The translations under genes and the position numbers were made by a program. Below, piece after piece: positions 54,061-63,294 of a DNA stretch of 64,000 nucleotides (the first letter of the stretch is position 1; every line of letters starts with the position of its first letter). Below the pieces are notes generated by a model. The model was not told the DNA's origin. It saw only the letters and a program-made list of their open reading frames with translations, and searched no databases. The stretch is from Butyrivibrio sp. AC2005 (GTDB taxonomy: Bacteria; Bacillota; Clostridia; Lachnospirales; Lachnospiraceae), in contig NZ_KE384137.1 in NCBI RefSeq assembly GCF_000424145.1, positions 1-64,000 on the forward strand. The letters are read 5' to 3'.

Positions 54061-55470
54061 ATGAAAGCTAATGAAAAGACAATGGACAAAATTATTGCTC
54101 TTGCGAAGGGAAGAGGATTTATTTATCCCGGAAGTGAGATTTATGGTGGACTTGCCAATACATGGGATTACGGAAATCTCGGTGTTGAGTTTAAGAATAA
54201 TGTAAAAAAAGCCTGGTGGCAGAAGTTTGTTCAGGAATGCCCTCATAATGTCGGCGTTGACTGCGCAATTCTCATGAACCCTCAGACATGGGTGGCTTCA
54301 GGTCATCTTGGAAGCTTTTCAGATCCTCTTATGGATTGTAAGGAGTGCCATGAGAGATTCCGTGCTGATAAGATTATTGAGGATTTTGCAGCAGAGAATG
54401 GAATAACACTCGAGTCTTCTGTTGATGGATGGTCTCATGAGGATATGGAGAAGTTTATTAACGAACATAATGTTCCCTGTCCGACCTGCGGAAAGCATAA
54501 TTTTACAGGTATAAGAGAGTTTAACCTTATGTTCAAGACCTTCCAGGGTGTTACGGAAGATGCCAAGGACACTGTTTATTTAAGACCTGAGACAGCACAG
54601 GGAATCTTCGTTAATTTCAAGAATGTACAGCGTACTTCACGTAAGAAGCTTCCTTTTGGTATTTGCCAGATCGGTAAGAGCTTCCGTAATGAGATTACAC
54701 CCGGAAACTTCACATTCAGAACAAGAGAGTTTGAGCAGATGGAGCTTGAGTTCTTCTGCAAGCCCGGTACTCAGACAGAGTGGTTTACATATTGGAGAAA
54801 GTTCTGCTATGAGTGGCTTCTTTCACTTGGAATCAGTGAGGAGCATCTTCGTCTTCGTGACCATGATCCCGAAGAGCTTTCATTCTACAGTGATCATACT
54901 ACTGATATTGAATATGCATTCCCCTTCACAGAGTGGGGCGAGCTTTGGGGTATTGCTTCCAGAACTGACTATGATCTTACAAGACATCAGGAGACATCAG
55001 GTCAGCCTATGGATTACTTCGATGATGAGACTAATGAGAAATACATTCCTTATGTTGTTGAGCCTTCACTTGGTGCAGATCGTGTAACTCTTGCATTCCT
55101 TTGCGAAGCATATGATGAGGAAAACCTTGGAACAGAAGAGAAGCCTGATATGCGTACAGTTCTTCGTTTCCATCCTGCTATCGCTCCTATTAAGATTGGA
55201 ATCCTTCCTCTTTCCAAGAAGCTTAACGAAGGTGCTGAAAAGATTTATGCTCAGCTTTCCAAGAAATATAACTGCGAATTTGATGACAGAGGAAATATTG
55301 GTAAGAGATACAGAAGACAGGATGAAATCGGTACTCCTTTCTGCGTAACATATGATTTTGATTCAGAGACTGACGGTAAGGTTACAGTTCGTTTCCGAGA
55401 CAGCATGGAGCAGGAGAGAGTAGCAATCGACGAGCTTGAAGCATTCTTTGCGGATAAGTTTGATTTCTAA
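54061..55470 (+). CDS. glyS: Glycine--tRNA ligase (dimeric, eukaryote-like type)
   Basis: Charges tRNA-Gly. A single-chain alpha2-type GlyRS of 469 residues, not the two-subunit glyQ/glyS form. The N-terminal [11 protein letters not shown], a zinc-type cysteine set (CKECHERF near 94 and CPTCGKHN near 140), class II motif 2 [23 protein letters not shown] near 206 (given here as overlapping KSFRNEITP and RTREFEQME) and a C-terminal anticodon-binding domain after [12 protein letters not shown] are seen. ATG 54061 has AGAGG nine bases upstream; an upstream TTG is unlikely. No T-box leader fits in the 65-base gap, which instead has two short GAGC/GCTC hairpins. Confidence 0.95.
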   Translation: MKANEKTMDKIIALAKGRGFIYPGSEIYGGLANTWDYGNLGVEFKNNVKKAWWQKFVQECPHNVGVDCAILMNPQTWVASGHLGSFSDPLMDCKECHERFRADKIIEDFAAENGITLESSVDGWSHEDMEKFINEHNVPCPTCGKHNFTGIREFNLMFKTFQGVTEDAKDTVYLRPETAQGIFVNFKNVQRTSRKKLPFGICQIGKSFRNEITPGNFTFRTREFEQMELEFFCKPGTQTEWFTYWRKFCYEWLLSLGISEEHLRLRDHDPEELSFYSDHTTDIEYAFPFTEWGELWGIASRTDYDLTRHQETSGQPMDYFDDETNEKYIPYVVEPSLGADRVTLAFLCEAYDEENLGTEEKPDMRTVLRFHPAIAPIKIGILPLSKKLNEGAEKIYAQLSKKYNCEFDDRGNIGKRYRRQDEIGTPFCVTYDFDSETDGKVTVRFRDSMEQERVAIDELEAFFADKFDF

Positions 55471-55523
55471 TGCATTCTCTTTGAATGGCACTAATCTGAT
55501 AGAAATAAGAAGGAGTTTTTAAA

Positions 55524-58178
55524 ATGAAACAATTTACAGCTAGCGAACTGCGTAAAGCATGGAAGCAGTTCTATATAGAACGTGGACATGTGGATTGCGG
55601 CGCTGTTTCACTTGTATCAGACGGATCTACAGGTGTTATGTTTAACGTTGCAGGTATGCAGCCTCTTATGCCTTATCTTCTTGGTAAGAAGCATCCCATG
55701 GGAACAAGACTTTGCAATGTTCAGGGGTGTGTTCGTACTAATGATATTGACTCTGTCGGTGATAAGAGTCATGGTACATTCTTTGAAATGATGGGAAGCT
55801 GGTCTCTTGGTGACTACTTCAAAAAAGAGCGTTGTCAGTGGAGTTATGAGCTTCTGACGCAGCTTTTTGGATTTGATGCTGATCATCTTGCTGCTACTGT
55901 TTTTGCCGGAGATGAGAACGCACCCAGGGATGAAGAGGGTGCTAAATATCGTATTGAGTCAGGCTTCAAGCCGGAAAATATATTTTATCTTCCTGCTGAA
56001 GATAACTGGTGGGGACTTGAATATGGTCCCTGTGGCCCTGACAGTGAGATGTTTTATGTGAAGGATGTTCCGGATTGCGGACCTAACTGTGGTCCCGGAT
56101 GTGACTGCGGAAAATATACCGAAATAGGTAATGATGTATTTATGCAGTATGAGAAACATCATGACGGTCATCTTACACCTCTTTCACAGAAAAATGTTGA
56201 TACCGGTTGGGGGCTTGAGCGTATACTTGCGTTCCTTAACGGTCTTGATGATGTATATAAGATCGATCTCCATGCACCTGTAATTGCGTACATCGAAAAA
56301 GAGAGCGGAATTAAATATGAGTCTGATGAGAAGACCACAAGATCTATGAGAATTCTTGCTGATCATACCCGTACTTCAGTTATGCTGATCGGTGATGAAG
56401 CAAAGCTTCTTCCTTCCAATACAGGAGCCGGATATATCCTTAGAAGACTTATTCGTCGTGCTGTAAGACATGCAAGAACACTTGGCCTTAACAAGGATCA
56501 GATTCTTGGTGTAGCTAAGATATATATTGATGAGTATAAAGACAGCTATGAGCACCTTAATAAGAATCAGAAGTTTGTTCTTACAGAGCTTGAGAGAGAG
56601 ATTGTACGTTTTGAGTCAACTCTCGAGAATGGTATGAAAGAATTTAAGAAGATTCTTGATCAGACTTCCAATAATGGTAAGAAGGAAATCGCAGGAAAGG
56701 ATGCATTCTTTCTTTATGATACATTTGGATTCCCTGTAGAGCTCACAGTTGAGCTTGCTCAGGAGGAAGGCTTTACTGTTGATGAGAAGGGCTTCGCTGA
56801 TTCTATGGAAGAGCAGAAGCAAAAGGCAAGAGATAACCAGAACTTCTCAGCTAAGCTTTCAACAGGTGCAGGTGTATTTGATGAGCTTGATGATTCTGTA
56901 ACTACTGAGTTCCTTGGATATGAAGCTCTTGAATGTGAAGGCACAATAGTTGCCATGGCAGGAGCTGATGCTGTTACAGATGAGCTTACAGAAGGTCAGC
57001 AGGGAACAATACTCACTGATAAGACTACATTCTATGGCACAATGGGTGGCCAGGTAGGCGACATCGGTGAGATTTTTGGAACTGATGGGTCAAAGTTTGT
57101 TGTATCAGAAGCTATTAAAGTAGCAGGCGGAAGAACTGCACATGTCGGTGAGGTCATAAGCGGAAGCTTTAAGACTTCTGATAAGGTATCACTTAATGTT
57201 GATTCTGAGAATCGTGCTAAGACCTGCCGCAATCACTCTGCAACCCACCTTCTTCAGAAGGCACTCCAGGAGGTTCTTGGAGACGGAGTAGAGCAGGCCG
57301 GTTCTTATCAGGATCCCGATAAGACCAGATTTGACTTCAGCTATCATCAGGCTATGACTGCGGAGGAACTCCAGAAGGTTGAAGAGATTGTTAATGCCAA
57401 GATTTTGGAGGCACTTCCTGTAGTTACAAAGGAAATGTCTATAGAAGAAGCTAAGAAGACAGGCGCTATGGCACTGTTTGGTGAGAAGTATGGCGAAACA
57501 GTAAGAGTTGTAAACATGGGCGACTTCTCAATTGAGCTTTGTGGTGGTACTCATGTTGCAAACACAAGCCACATCGGTCTTTTCAAGATTCTTTCAGAGA
57601 GCGGTGTAGCTGCAGGTGTTCGTCGTATTGAGGCGCTTACAGGTAACAATGCAAGAGCATATTACAAAAATGTGGAAGCAAACCTTGGAGATGCTGCAAA
57701 GGCACTCAAGACAAATCCTGCTGATATCGTTGATCACATCAAGAAGCTCCAGGAAGAACTCAAGGCTCTTAAGAGTGAGAATGAGTCACTTAAGAGTAAG
57801 GAAGCACAGGCTGCTCTTGGCGATGTTATGGACAGCGTTATTGATGTTAAGGGCGTTAAGCTTATTGCACAGAGCGTAAAGGGCGTTGATATGAACGGCC
57901 TCAGAGATCTTGGTGATCAGCTCAAGGCTAAGCTTGGCGAAGGCGTAGTCGTTCTTGTATCTGAGAATGATGGTAAGGTTAATCTTATGGCTATGGCAAC
58001 TGATGGAGCAATCGCTGCAGGTGCACATGCAGGTAACCTTGTAAAAGCTGTAGCAGGCAAAGTTGGAGGTGGTGGCGGCGGACGTCCTAACATGGCACAG
58101 GCCGGTGGTAAGAATCCTGCAGGCATACCTGATGCAATCGCCGAAGCAAAAACTACACTTGAGTCGCAAATTAAATAA
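55524..58178 (+). CDS. alaS: Alanine--tRNA ligase
   Basis: Class II synthetase, 884 residues, complete. The N-terminal catalytic core (GMQPLMPYLLG, VRTNDIDSVGD, FFEMMGSWSLGDYF) is followed by the tRNA-recognition domain, the editing domain with HSATHLL near 570 and CGGTHV near 673 (zinc ligands), a coiled coil (about 735-765) and the DHHA1/C-Ala domain with its glycine-rich GGGGGGRPNMAQAGG. AGAAGGAG precedes the ATG. It lies 53 bases after glyS on the same strand with no terminator between, so the two are probably co-transcribed. No T-box. Confidence 0.97.
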   Translation: MKQFTASELRKAWKQFYIERGHVDCGAVSLVSDGSTGVMFNVAGMQPLMPYLLGKKHPMGTRLCNVQGCVRTNDIDSVGDKSHGTFFEMMGSWSLGDYFKKERCQWSYELLTQLFGFDADHLAATVFAGDENAPRDEEGAKYRIESGFKPENIFYLPAEDNWWGLEYGPCGPDSEMFYVKDVPDCGPNCGPGCDCGKYTEIGNDVFMQYEKHHDGHLTPLSQKNVDTGWGLERILAFLNGLDDVYKIDLHAPVIAYIEKESGIKYESDEKTTRSMRILADHTRTSVMLIGDEAKLLPSNTGAGYILRRLIRRAVRHARTLGLNKDQILGVAKIYIDEYKDSYEHLNKNQKFVLTELEREIVRFESTLENGMKEFKKILDQTSNNGKKEIAGKDAFFLYDTFGFPVELTVELAQEEGFTVDEKGFADSMEEQKQKARDNQNFSAKLSTGAGVFDELDDSVTTEFLGYEALECEGTIVAMAGADAVTDELTEGQQGTILTDKTTFYGTMGGQVGDIGEIFGTDGSKFVVSEAIKVAGGRTAHVGEVISGSFKTSDKVSLNVDSENRAKTCRNHSATHLLQKALQEVLGDGVEQAGSYQDPDKTRFDFSYHQAMTAEELQKVEEIVNAKILEALPVVTKEMSIEEAKKTGAMALFGEKYGETVRVVNMGDFSIELCGGTHVANTSHIGLFKILSESGVAAGVRRIEALTGNNARAYYKNVEANLGDAAKALKTNPADIVDHIKKLQEELKALKSENESLKSKEAQAALGDVMDSVIDVKGVKLIAQSVKGVDMNGLRDLGDQLKAKLGEGVVVLVSENDGKVNLMAMATDGAIAAGAHAGNLVKAVAGKVGGGGGGRPNMAQAGGKNPAGIPDAIAEAKTTLESQIK

Positions 58179-58235
58179 CTTATTATCGATTTTAAGATTA
58201 TTTTATAAAATATATAAAACCCTTTATTTTTATGC

Positions 58236-58263
58236 TTGACGGTTTGGGAAAATATGGTATAAT
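58236..58263 (+). promoter_or_regulatory. Strong promoter of rpsU
   Basis: TTGACG (58236-58241), 16-base spacer, perfect TATAAT (58258-58263), with TGG directly upstream of the -10 (extended -10). Strength fits a ribosomal protein gene. Confidence 0.75.
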
Positions 58264-58270
58264 CTATAGA

Positions 58271-58328
58271 TGTTATGTGGGTAAACTAAAACATAGCAAA
58301 TAACCCTGGTCACCCGTTAAGGAAGGGT
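58271..58328 (+). promoter_or_regulatory. Structured rpsU leader with possible H-type pseudoknot
   Basis: TGTTATGT (58271-58278) pairs with ACATAGCA (58291-58298) through eight pairs (one G.U), loop GGGTAAACTAAA. The loop's GGGT (58279-58282) can pair with ACCC at 58303-58306, an H-type pseudoknot. A second hairpin, ACCC (58312-58315)/GGGT (58325-58328), ends just before the AGGGAGGG ribosome site. The first helix starts where transcription should begin. Autoregulation by S21 is a possibility. Confidence 0.45.
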
Positions 58329-58352
58329 CTGAAGGGAGGGTAAGAGTAGAGA

Positions 58353-58529
58353 ATGTCAACAGTTATTGTAAAAGAAAACGAAACTTTAGACAGCGCACTG
58401 CGTCGCTTCAAGAGAAGCTGTGCCAAGGCTGGCATCCAGCAGGAGATTCGTAAAAGAGAACATTACGAGAAGCCAAGCGTAAAGCGTAAGAAGAAGTCTG
58501 AAGCAGCTAGAAAACGTAAATATAATTAA
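58353..58529 (+). CDS. rpsU: 30S ribosomal protein S21
   Basis: 58 residues: [57 protein letters not shown]. This is a complete, highly basic bS21, a small-subunit protein near the anti-Shine-Dalgarno end of 16S rRNA that aids initiation. Length matches Firmicutes S21. The ribosome site AGGGAGGG lies 12 bases before the ATG, longer than usual. It has a strong promoter, a folded leader and its own terminator, so it is expressed separately from alaS. Confidence 0.96.
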   Translation: MSTVIVKENETLDSALRRFKRSCAKAGIQQEIRKREHYEKPSVKRKKKSEAARKRKYN

Positions 58530-58537
58530 TAAAAACA

Positions 58538-58570
58538 AGTCCTTGGTTTTTATAAATCAAGGACTATTTT
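58538..58570 (+). terminator. Intrinsic terminator after rpsU
   Basis: AGTCCTTG (58538-58545) pairs with CAAGGACT (58558-58565), with further GGTTT/AAATC pairing inside, followed by ATTTTTATTT. The next gene starts only about 10 bases later, and the right arm holds AAGGA, which could serve as its ribosome site in read-through transcripts. Confidence 0.85.
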
Positions 58571-58576
58571 TATTTC

Positions 58577-59458
58577 ATGGGTAAAAACATGCTAATTTTC
58601 TTACTGTTATTGGCTACTATTTTAATAGTATTTGTATTAATGGTGATTCATCATGATATGCATCACTTTGTTATAAGAAACTATGAAATACATTCTGACA
58701 GATTAAAAAAGGATGCAGTGTTTTGTCTTCTTTCTGATTTGCATGAGAATCAATTTGGTGAAGGAAACATTGATTTGCTGAATGCGATTAATGATATTTC
58801 GCCGGACGCAATTCTTATTGCAGGCGATATGCTTACGGCTTATCAGGAGCTGGGACACGATCGTTATGAAAAAATAGCGGATTTTGTCTGTGCTTTATGT
58901 CAGAAATATCCTGTCTATGCAGCAAATGGAAATCATGAGACCAAGATGGATATTCTTGGTGGTTTCAGAAAACAGGCATATGATAAATATGAAAAGACAA
59001 TACGGGATGCAGGATGTGTTCTTTTAAGGAATCAGGGAACATACCTTGAGGAGTATAATATGGAAATTCATGGGCTTGAACTTGGTCCTGAATTTTTCAG
59101 AAAAATGGTAAAGTATCCTATGCCTGATGGCTACATAGAGAAGTATTTTGGAGTTCCGTGCAAGGATAGATTCCAACTTTTGATTGCGCATAATCCTATT
59201 TATTTTGACAGATATAAATTATGGGGAGCTGATCTTACGGTTTCCGGACATGTTCATGGAGGGATTATCAGGCTCCCTTTATTGGGAGGCGTGATTTCAC
59301 CTGCGCTTGTACCTTTTCCGAAGTATGACGGCGGCCTCTATGAAATTGAAAAATCTAAAATGATTCTAAGCAGGGGGCTTTCAACTCATTCAATAAGAGT
59401 TCGTTTTAATAACCCTGGAGAGCTTTGTGTAATTAAACTTATTAAAGATAAGAAATAA
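58577..59458 (+). CDS. Membrane-anchored metallophosphoesterase
   Basis: 293 residues. An N-terminal TM helix (about 4-24) is followed by a calcineurin-like phosphoesterase domain with all metal motifs: LSDLHENQFG near 52 (DxH), IAGDM near 82 (GD), AANGNHET near 115 (GNHE), LIAHNPIYF near 197 and TVSGHVHGG near 215 (GHxH). Relatives include YkuE/YaeI-type phosphodiesterases and UDP-diacylglucosamine hydrolase-like proteins; the substrate is unknown. An internal ATG at 58589 is another possible start, and no clear ribosome site separates them. It lies directly after the rpsU terminator and 18 bases before scpA. Confidence 0.85.
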   Translation: MGKNMLIFLLLLATILIVFVLMVIHHDMHHFVIRNYEIHSDRLKKDAVFCLLSDLHENQFGEGNIDLLNAINDISPDAILIAGDMLTAYQELGHDRYEKIADFVCALCQKYPVYAANGNHETKMDILGGFRKQAYDKYEKTIRDAGCVLLRNQGTYLEEYNMEIHGLELGPEFFRKMVKYPMPDGYIEKYFGVPCKDRFQLLIAHNPIYFDRYKLWGADLTVSGHVHGGIIRLPLLGGVISPALVPFPKYDGGLYEIEKSKMILSRGLSTHSIRVRFNNPGELCVIKLIKDKK

Positions 59459-59476
59459 AACTCAAGAGGATTAATA

Positions 59477-60229
59477 ATGGCACTTGAAGTAAAACTGCAG
59501 GTCTTTGAAGGACCTCTTGACCTGTTGCTTCATCTTATAGACAAAAATAAAATTGATATATATGATATTCCGATTGCCATGATAACTGAACAGTACATGG
59601 AGTACATCCGCGCCATGCAGAAGGATGACATGGAAGTAACAAGTGAATTCCTTGTTATGGCAGCAACTCTCGTTGACATTAAATGCAAGATGCTTCTTCC
59701 CAAGGAAGTTAATGAGGAAGGCGAAGAGGAAGATCCGAGAGCTGAGCTGGTAGAGAAGCTTCTTGAATACAAGATGTATAAGTATATGGCTGATGAACTC
59801 AGGGATCGTCAGATGAATGCTGATACACATATGTATAGAAAAAAGAATATTCCCGAAGAGGTTATGTCTTATGAAGAGCCCATTGATTACGATACGTTGC
59901 TTGGGGGCGCAAACTTATCAAAGCTGAATGAAATATTTCAGGCGCTTCTTAGAAGACAGGAAGATAAGGTCGATCCGATAAGAAGTAAATTTGGAAAAAT
60001 CCAAAAAGAATCTGTTGATCTTGATCAGAAGACTGTCTATGTAAAGGCTTATATTCGCGAACATGAAAGGTTTAGCTTTAAACATCTTCTGGAAAAACAG
60101 GGAAGCAAAGTAGAAATCATTGTAACTTTCCTGGTAATTCTGGAAGCAATGAAGATTGGAGATATACAGATAGAACAGGATGAGACGTTTGGAGATATAA
60201 TGATAACTTCAAACATATTTGCAAAGTGA
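59477..60229 (+). CDS. scpA: Segregation and condensation protein A
   Basis: Kleisin subunit of the bacterial SMC condensin, bridging the SMC heads with ScpB to organise and separate chromosomes. 250 residues: the N-terminal SMC-binding helices (LQVFEGPLDLLLHLIDKNKIDIYDIPIA), the acidic middle (NEEGEEEDPRAEL) and the C-terminal winged helix (VTFLVILEAMKIGDIQIEQDETFGDI, overlapping pieces) are typical. AAGAGGA lies upstream of the ATG. scpB starts eight bases after its stop and they form one translational unit. Confidence 0.96.
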   Translation: MALEVKLQVFEGPLDLLLHLIDKNKIDIYDIPIAMITEQYMEYIRAMQKDDMEVTSEFLVMAATLVDIKCKMLLPKEVNEEGEEEDPRAELVEKLLEYKMYKYMADELRDRQMNADTHMYRKKNIPEEVMSYEEPIDYDTLLGGANLSKLNEIFQALLRRQEDKVDPIRSKFGKIQKESVDLDQKTVYVKAYIREHERFSFKHLLEKQGSKVEIIVTFLVILEAMKIGDIQIEQDETFGDIMITSNIFAK

Positions 60230-60236
60230 GGGTGAA

Positions 60237-60806
60237 ATGACTAAAGAAAAAGGTGCAGCAGCAATAGAGGCAATCCTTTTTACAATGGGGGATTCTGTTA
60301 CGGTTGCAGCGCTGTGTAACGCGCTTGATCAGGATTTAAAGGATGTGAGAAAACAGATTGCTTATTTAAAGGAAAAATATGAGAGAAGCGATAGCGGGAT
60401 AGGACTTATTGAACTTGAAGATTCAATTCAGCTGTGCACAAAGAGCGAGATGTATGAGTATCTTATAAAAGTAGCAAAGACACCAAAGAAAATCACTCTT
60501 ACCGATGCACTGATGGAAACCCTTTCTATAATAGCCTATAAGCAGCCGATTACACGTCTTGATGTTGAGAGAATAAGAGGGGTAAACAGTGATCATGCTG
60601 TTAACCGACTGGTTGAGTTTAACCTTGTTCAGGAACTGGGAAGACTTGATGCTCCCGGAAGACCGCTCCTTTTTGGCACGACTGAACAGTTCCTTCGAAG
60701 CTTTGGCGTTAAGTCATTGGAAGAGCTTCCGGCTCTTGATGCAGTCAGGGTTGAGGAGTTCAAACAGGAGGCTGAACAGGAGATTAGCGTCAAGCTTGAT
60801 ATCTGA
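60237..60806 (+). CDS. scpB: Segregation and condensation protein B
   Basis: 189 residues, the tandem winged-helix partner of ScpA in the SMC complex. Family landmarks: AAIEAILFTMGDSV at the start, ETLSIIAYKQPITRLDVERI near 95-114, IRGVNSDHAV, and LGRLDAPGRPLLFGTTEQFL near 140-155. ATG 60237 is chosen because GAGGG (60228-60232), overlapping the scpA stop, is the ribosome site. Further upstream in-frame starts would run into scpA. The transcript ends at the hairpin at 60873. Confidence 0.96.
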   Translation: MTKEKGAAAIEAILFTMGDSVTVAALCNALDQDLKDVRKQIAYLKEKYERSDSGIGLIELEDSIQLCTKSEMYEYLIKVAKTPKKITLTDALMETLSIIAYKQPITRLDVERIRGVNSDHAVNRLVEFNLVQELGRLDAPGRPLLFGTTEQFLRSFGVKSLEELPALDAVRVEEFKQEAEQEISVKLDI

Positions 60807-60872
60807 TAAATTACATATAATTCAGATTATTATACGCTGCAATAAAAAATGTATAAAATGCGCAGAAAATAA

Positions 60873-60903
60873 GGGCATGGACTATTCTCCATGTCTTTTT
60901 TTT
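60873..60903 (+). terminator. Intrinsic terminator after scpAB
   Basis: GGGCATGGA (60873-60881) pairs with TCCATGTCT (60888-60896) with G.U pairs, followed by eight T's. The rest of the gap up to 60971 is AT-rich; a TGC-TATACT extended -10 at 60905-60913 may start the next operon but has no clear -35. Confidence 0.85.
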
Positions 60904-60971
60904 GTGCTATACTATATTCTGACTTAAGTTGTGGTTTTATACACTTAAAAATATATTACGGAGGTGAAGAA

Positions 60972-62402
60972 ATGAGTAGTTCTTCTCAGGCAAGTCAGAG
61001 AATTGTTTCTCTGCTTGATGAAAACAGTTTCGTTGAAATCGGCGCTCAGGTAAAAGCAAGAAGCACAGATTTCAATCTGAAGCAGACAGAGACACCCTCT
61101 GATGGTGTAGTAACCGGCTATGGCGTTATCGGCGGTAAGCTTGTATACGTTTATGCGCAGGATGCTTCCGTTCTCGGCGGCTCTGTTGGTGAGATGCATG
61201 CTAAGAAAATAGCAGGTCTCTATGATATGGCTCTTAAGATGGGAGCACCGGTAATCGGTCTTATCGATTCTGCCGGACTTCGTCTTCAGGAGGCAACTGA
61301 TGCACTTAATGCATTCGGCGAAATCTATCGCAAGCAGGTTAGTGCTTCAGGCGTTGTTCCGCAGATCACTGCAATACTTGGTTCTTGTGGTGGTGGTCTT
61401 GCACTTTTCCCGACAATGACAGATTTTACATTTATGGAAGAAAAGAGCGGTAAGCTCTTCGTTAATTCTCCCAACGTACTTGAAGGTAACAGTGTGGAGA
61501 AGTGTGACACTTCATCTGCTGCATGGCAGAGTGGAGAGGTTGGCAACGTTGATGTTGTTGCTGACGAGATGACACTTTATACACAGATAAGAGAACTCGT
61601 TTCACTTCTTCCTTCTAATAATGAAGATACAGAGAATTTTGATGAGTGCGCTGATGACCTTAATCGTGCATGCGAGAACCTTGATGGTTCAGCAGCTGAT
61701 CCTGCTCTGATGCTCAGACAGATTTCCGACAATGGAATCTTCTTTGAGACAAAGCGTGATTATGCTAAGGAAATGGTTACAGGCTTTATTAAGCTTAATG
61801 GTGCTACAGTTGGTGTTATAGCTAACAGAAGTGCTGTTTATGATGAAAAGGGCGAAGTTGCCGAGAAGTTTGACAATGTTCTTACAGCTCATGCATGCAA
61901 CAAGGCTGCTGATATGGTGGACTTCTGCGATGCATTTGAAATCCCGGTTCTTTCACTTACAAATGTGGCAGGCTTTGGCGCTACAAAGTGCGATGAGAGA
62001 CATGTGGCTAAGAGCGCTGCTAAGCTTGTAGCTGCTTTATCAGGTGCAACAGTTCCGAAGGTAAATGTTGTAACAGGTAAGGCATACGGAAGCGCTTATG
62101 TTGTTATGAATTCCAAGGCTATCGGAGCAGATATGACTTTTGCATGGCCTGATGCTGAAATCGGCACAATGAATGCAGATCATGCTGCAAAGATCATTGC
62201 TGATGGTAAGGATTCCGGAACAGTAGCTGAAACAGCAGCTGCTTATGCGAAACTCCAGAACAATGTTGAAAGTGCTGCAGGCAGAGGATATGTAGATACT
62301 ATCATCAATGCTGAAGATACAAGAAAATATGTAATAGGAGCTTTTGAAATGCTTTACAGCAAGCGTGAGGAGCGCCCTGTAAGGAAGCACACTACAGTAT
62401 AA
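60972..62402 (+). CDS. mmdA: Carboxyltransferase (alpha) subunit of a sodium-pumping acyl-CoA decarboxylase, methylmalonyl-CoA decarboxylase-like
   Basis: 476 residues, crotonase-like biotin-dependent carboxyltransferase. It moves the carboxyl group from an acyl-CoA (most likely methylmalonyl-CoA) to the biotin carrier. Signatures: SDGVVTGYGVIGGK, FGEIYRKQVSASGVVPQI, GSCGGGLALFP near 140 and VTGKAYGSAYVVM near 365, with duplicated N and C halves. GGAGGTGAAG is before the ATG; earlier in-frame starts lie within the scpB terminator region and are rejected. The downstream gamma, biotin carrier and beta genes identify the pump. Glutaconyl-CoA decarboxylase is the main alternative; its alpha subunit is usually longer. 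Confidence 0.88.
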   Translation: MSSSSQASQRIVSLLDENSFVEIGAQVKARSTDFNLKQTETPSDGVVTGYGVIGGKLVYVYAQDASVLGGSVGEMHAKKIAGLYDMALKMGAPVIGLIDSAGLRLQEATDALNAFGEIYRKQVSASGVVPQITAILGSCGGGLALFPTMTDFTFMEEKSGKLFVNSPNVLEGNSVEKCDTSSAAWQSGEVGNVDVVADEMTLYTQIRELVSLLPSNNEDTENFDECADDLNRACENLDGSAADPALMLRQISDNGIFFETKRDYAKEMVTGFIKLNGATVGVIANRSAVYDEKGEVAEKFDNVLTAHACNKAADMVDFCDAFEIPVLSLTNVAGFGATKCDERHVAKSAAKLVAALSGATVPKVNVVTGKAYGSAYVVMNSKAIGADMTFAWPDAEIGTMNADHAAKIIADGKDSGTVAETAAAYAKLQNNVESAAGRGYVDTIINAEDTRKYVIGAFEMLYSKREERPVRKHTTV

Positions 62403-62416
62403 GGAGGAGCCTGACA

Positions 62417-63262
62417 GTGAAGCATAAGATTTTTGCTTTAGGTGTTACGCTAATCTGCATGCTCGGTCTTACAGCTTGTGGCAGTAGTATTCAGAAAAAT
62501 ACTGTAGCCGGAAGCAGATACGATGAGGCAGTATTCACAAAGGATTATCTTTTGAGTGTTGCTCAGACACTTGAGGATGACTACTTTGAGAACATGTATT
62601 TACAGGGAATAACACCTGATAATTTTAAAGAAAAACTGGAAGACAGCTTTGATGAGTCTATGCTTGATGTTTTCGCGGCAGGTTACAGAAACTGGTACGA
62701 CGCTATCGACGAACTCGGTTACAGCAGTCCCGATACACTTTCAGAAGACATCAGTGTAACTCATATAGATGAGTTTTCCTACTACGTAAACAAGGATGGT
62801 GAACTCATGGTTGATGCAACCATTGAGGGTAAGGGTAATAACTCCCATACAGCTGTTCTTGAGTACAGTCTAGACAGAAAAGGAATGCCGACTCTGATTT
62901 CGGTTAATGTTAATCATTCATTACCTGAGAAGCTTAAGAGTGCAGGACTTAACACTCTTCTCGGAATGGGAATGGCATTCACGGTACTTATTATCATTGC
63001 TCTTGTAATCTCATTGTTCCCTCTCATCAATAAGATGACAGAGAAGAAGCCTGAGACATCTAAAGAGATTACTCAGAAGTCAATGGAGACTGTAACATCT
63101 CAGATTGCTGAGAAGGAAGAACTTTCAGATGATGATGAGCTTGTAGCTGTTATTGCTGCTGCAATTGCTGCATATCAGGGAAGTGCTACTGCTGGTGGAG
63201 ATGGATTTGTTGTCAGATCTGTTCGTAAAGTCGGCAAAGCAAGTAATTGGAAAAGAGCTTAA
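62417..63262 (+). CDS. OadG/MmdD-like subunit fused to an N-terminal lipoprotein domain
   Basis: 281 residues starting at GTG, with AAGGAGGAG overlapping the mmdA stop. Residues 1-21 are a lipoprotein signal (lipobox LTAC, Cys21). About 25-170 is an extracytoplasmic domain I do not recognise. Residues 177-205 are a TM helix (GLNTLLGMGMAFTVLIIIALV) typical of the gamma/delta subunit that holds decarboxylase complexes together. The cytosolic end has DDDELVAVIAAAIAAY and the usual RSVRKVGKASNWKR tail. Classical OadG/MmdD are under 120 residues, so the outer lipidated domain is an addition. Topology requires both lipid anchor and TM helix. Confidence 0.82.
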   Translation: MKHKIFALGVTLICMLGLTACGSSIQKNTVAGSRYDEAVFTKDYLLSVAQTLEDDYFENMYLQGITPDNFKEKLEDSFDESMLDVFAAGYRNWYDAIDELGYSSPDTLSEDISVTHIDEFSYYVNKDGELMVDATIEGKGNNSHTAVLEYSLDRKGMPTLISVNVNHSLPEKLKSAGLNTLLGMGMAFTVLIIIALVISLFPLINKMTEKKPETSKEITQKSMETVTSQIAEKEELSDDDELVAVIAAAIAAYQGSATAGGDGFVVRSVRKVGKASNWKRA

Positions 63263-63294
63263 TAATCAGAGCTTATTTTAGGAGGACATAAATA

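Noticed and set aside
60929..60957. TTGTGG-N17-TATATT as promoter of the decarboxylase operon
   Set aside because: Transcription would start inside the GGAGGTG ribosome site, leaving the gene without it.
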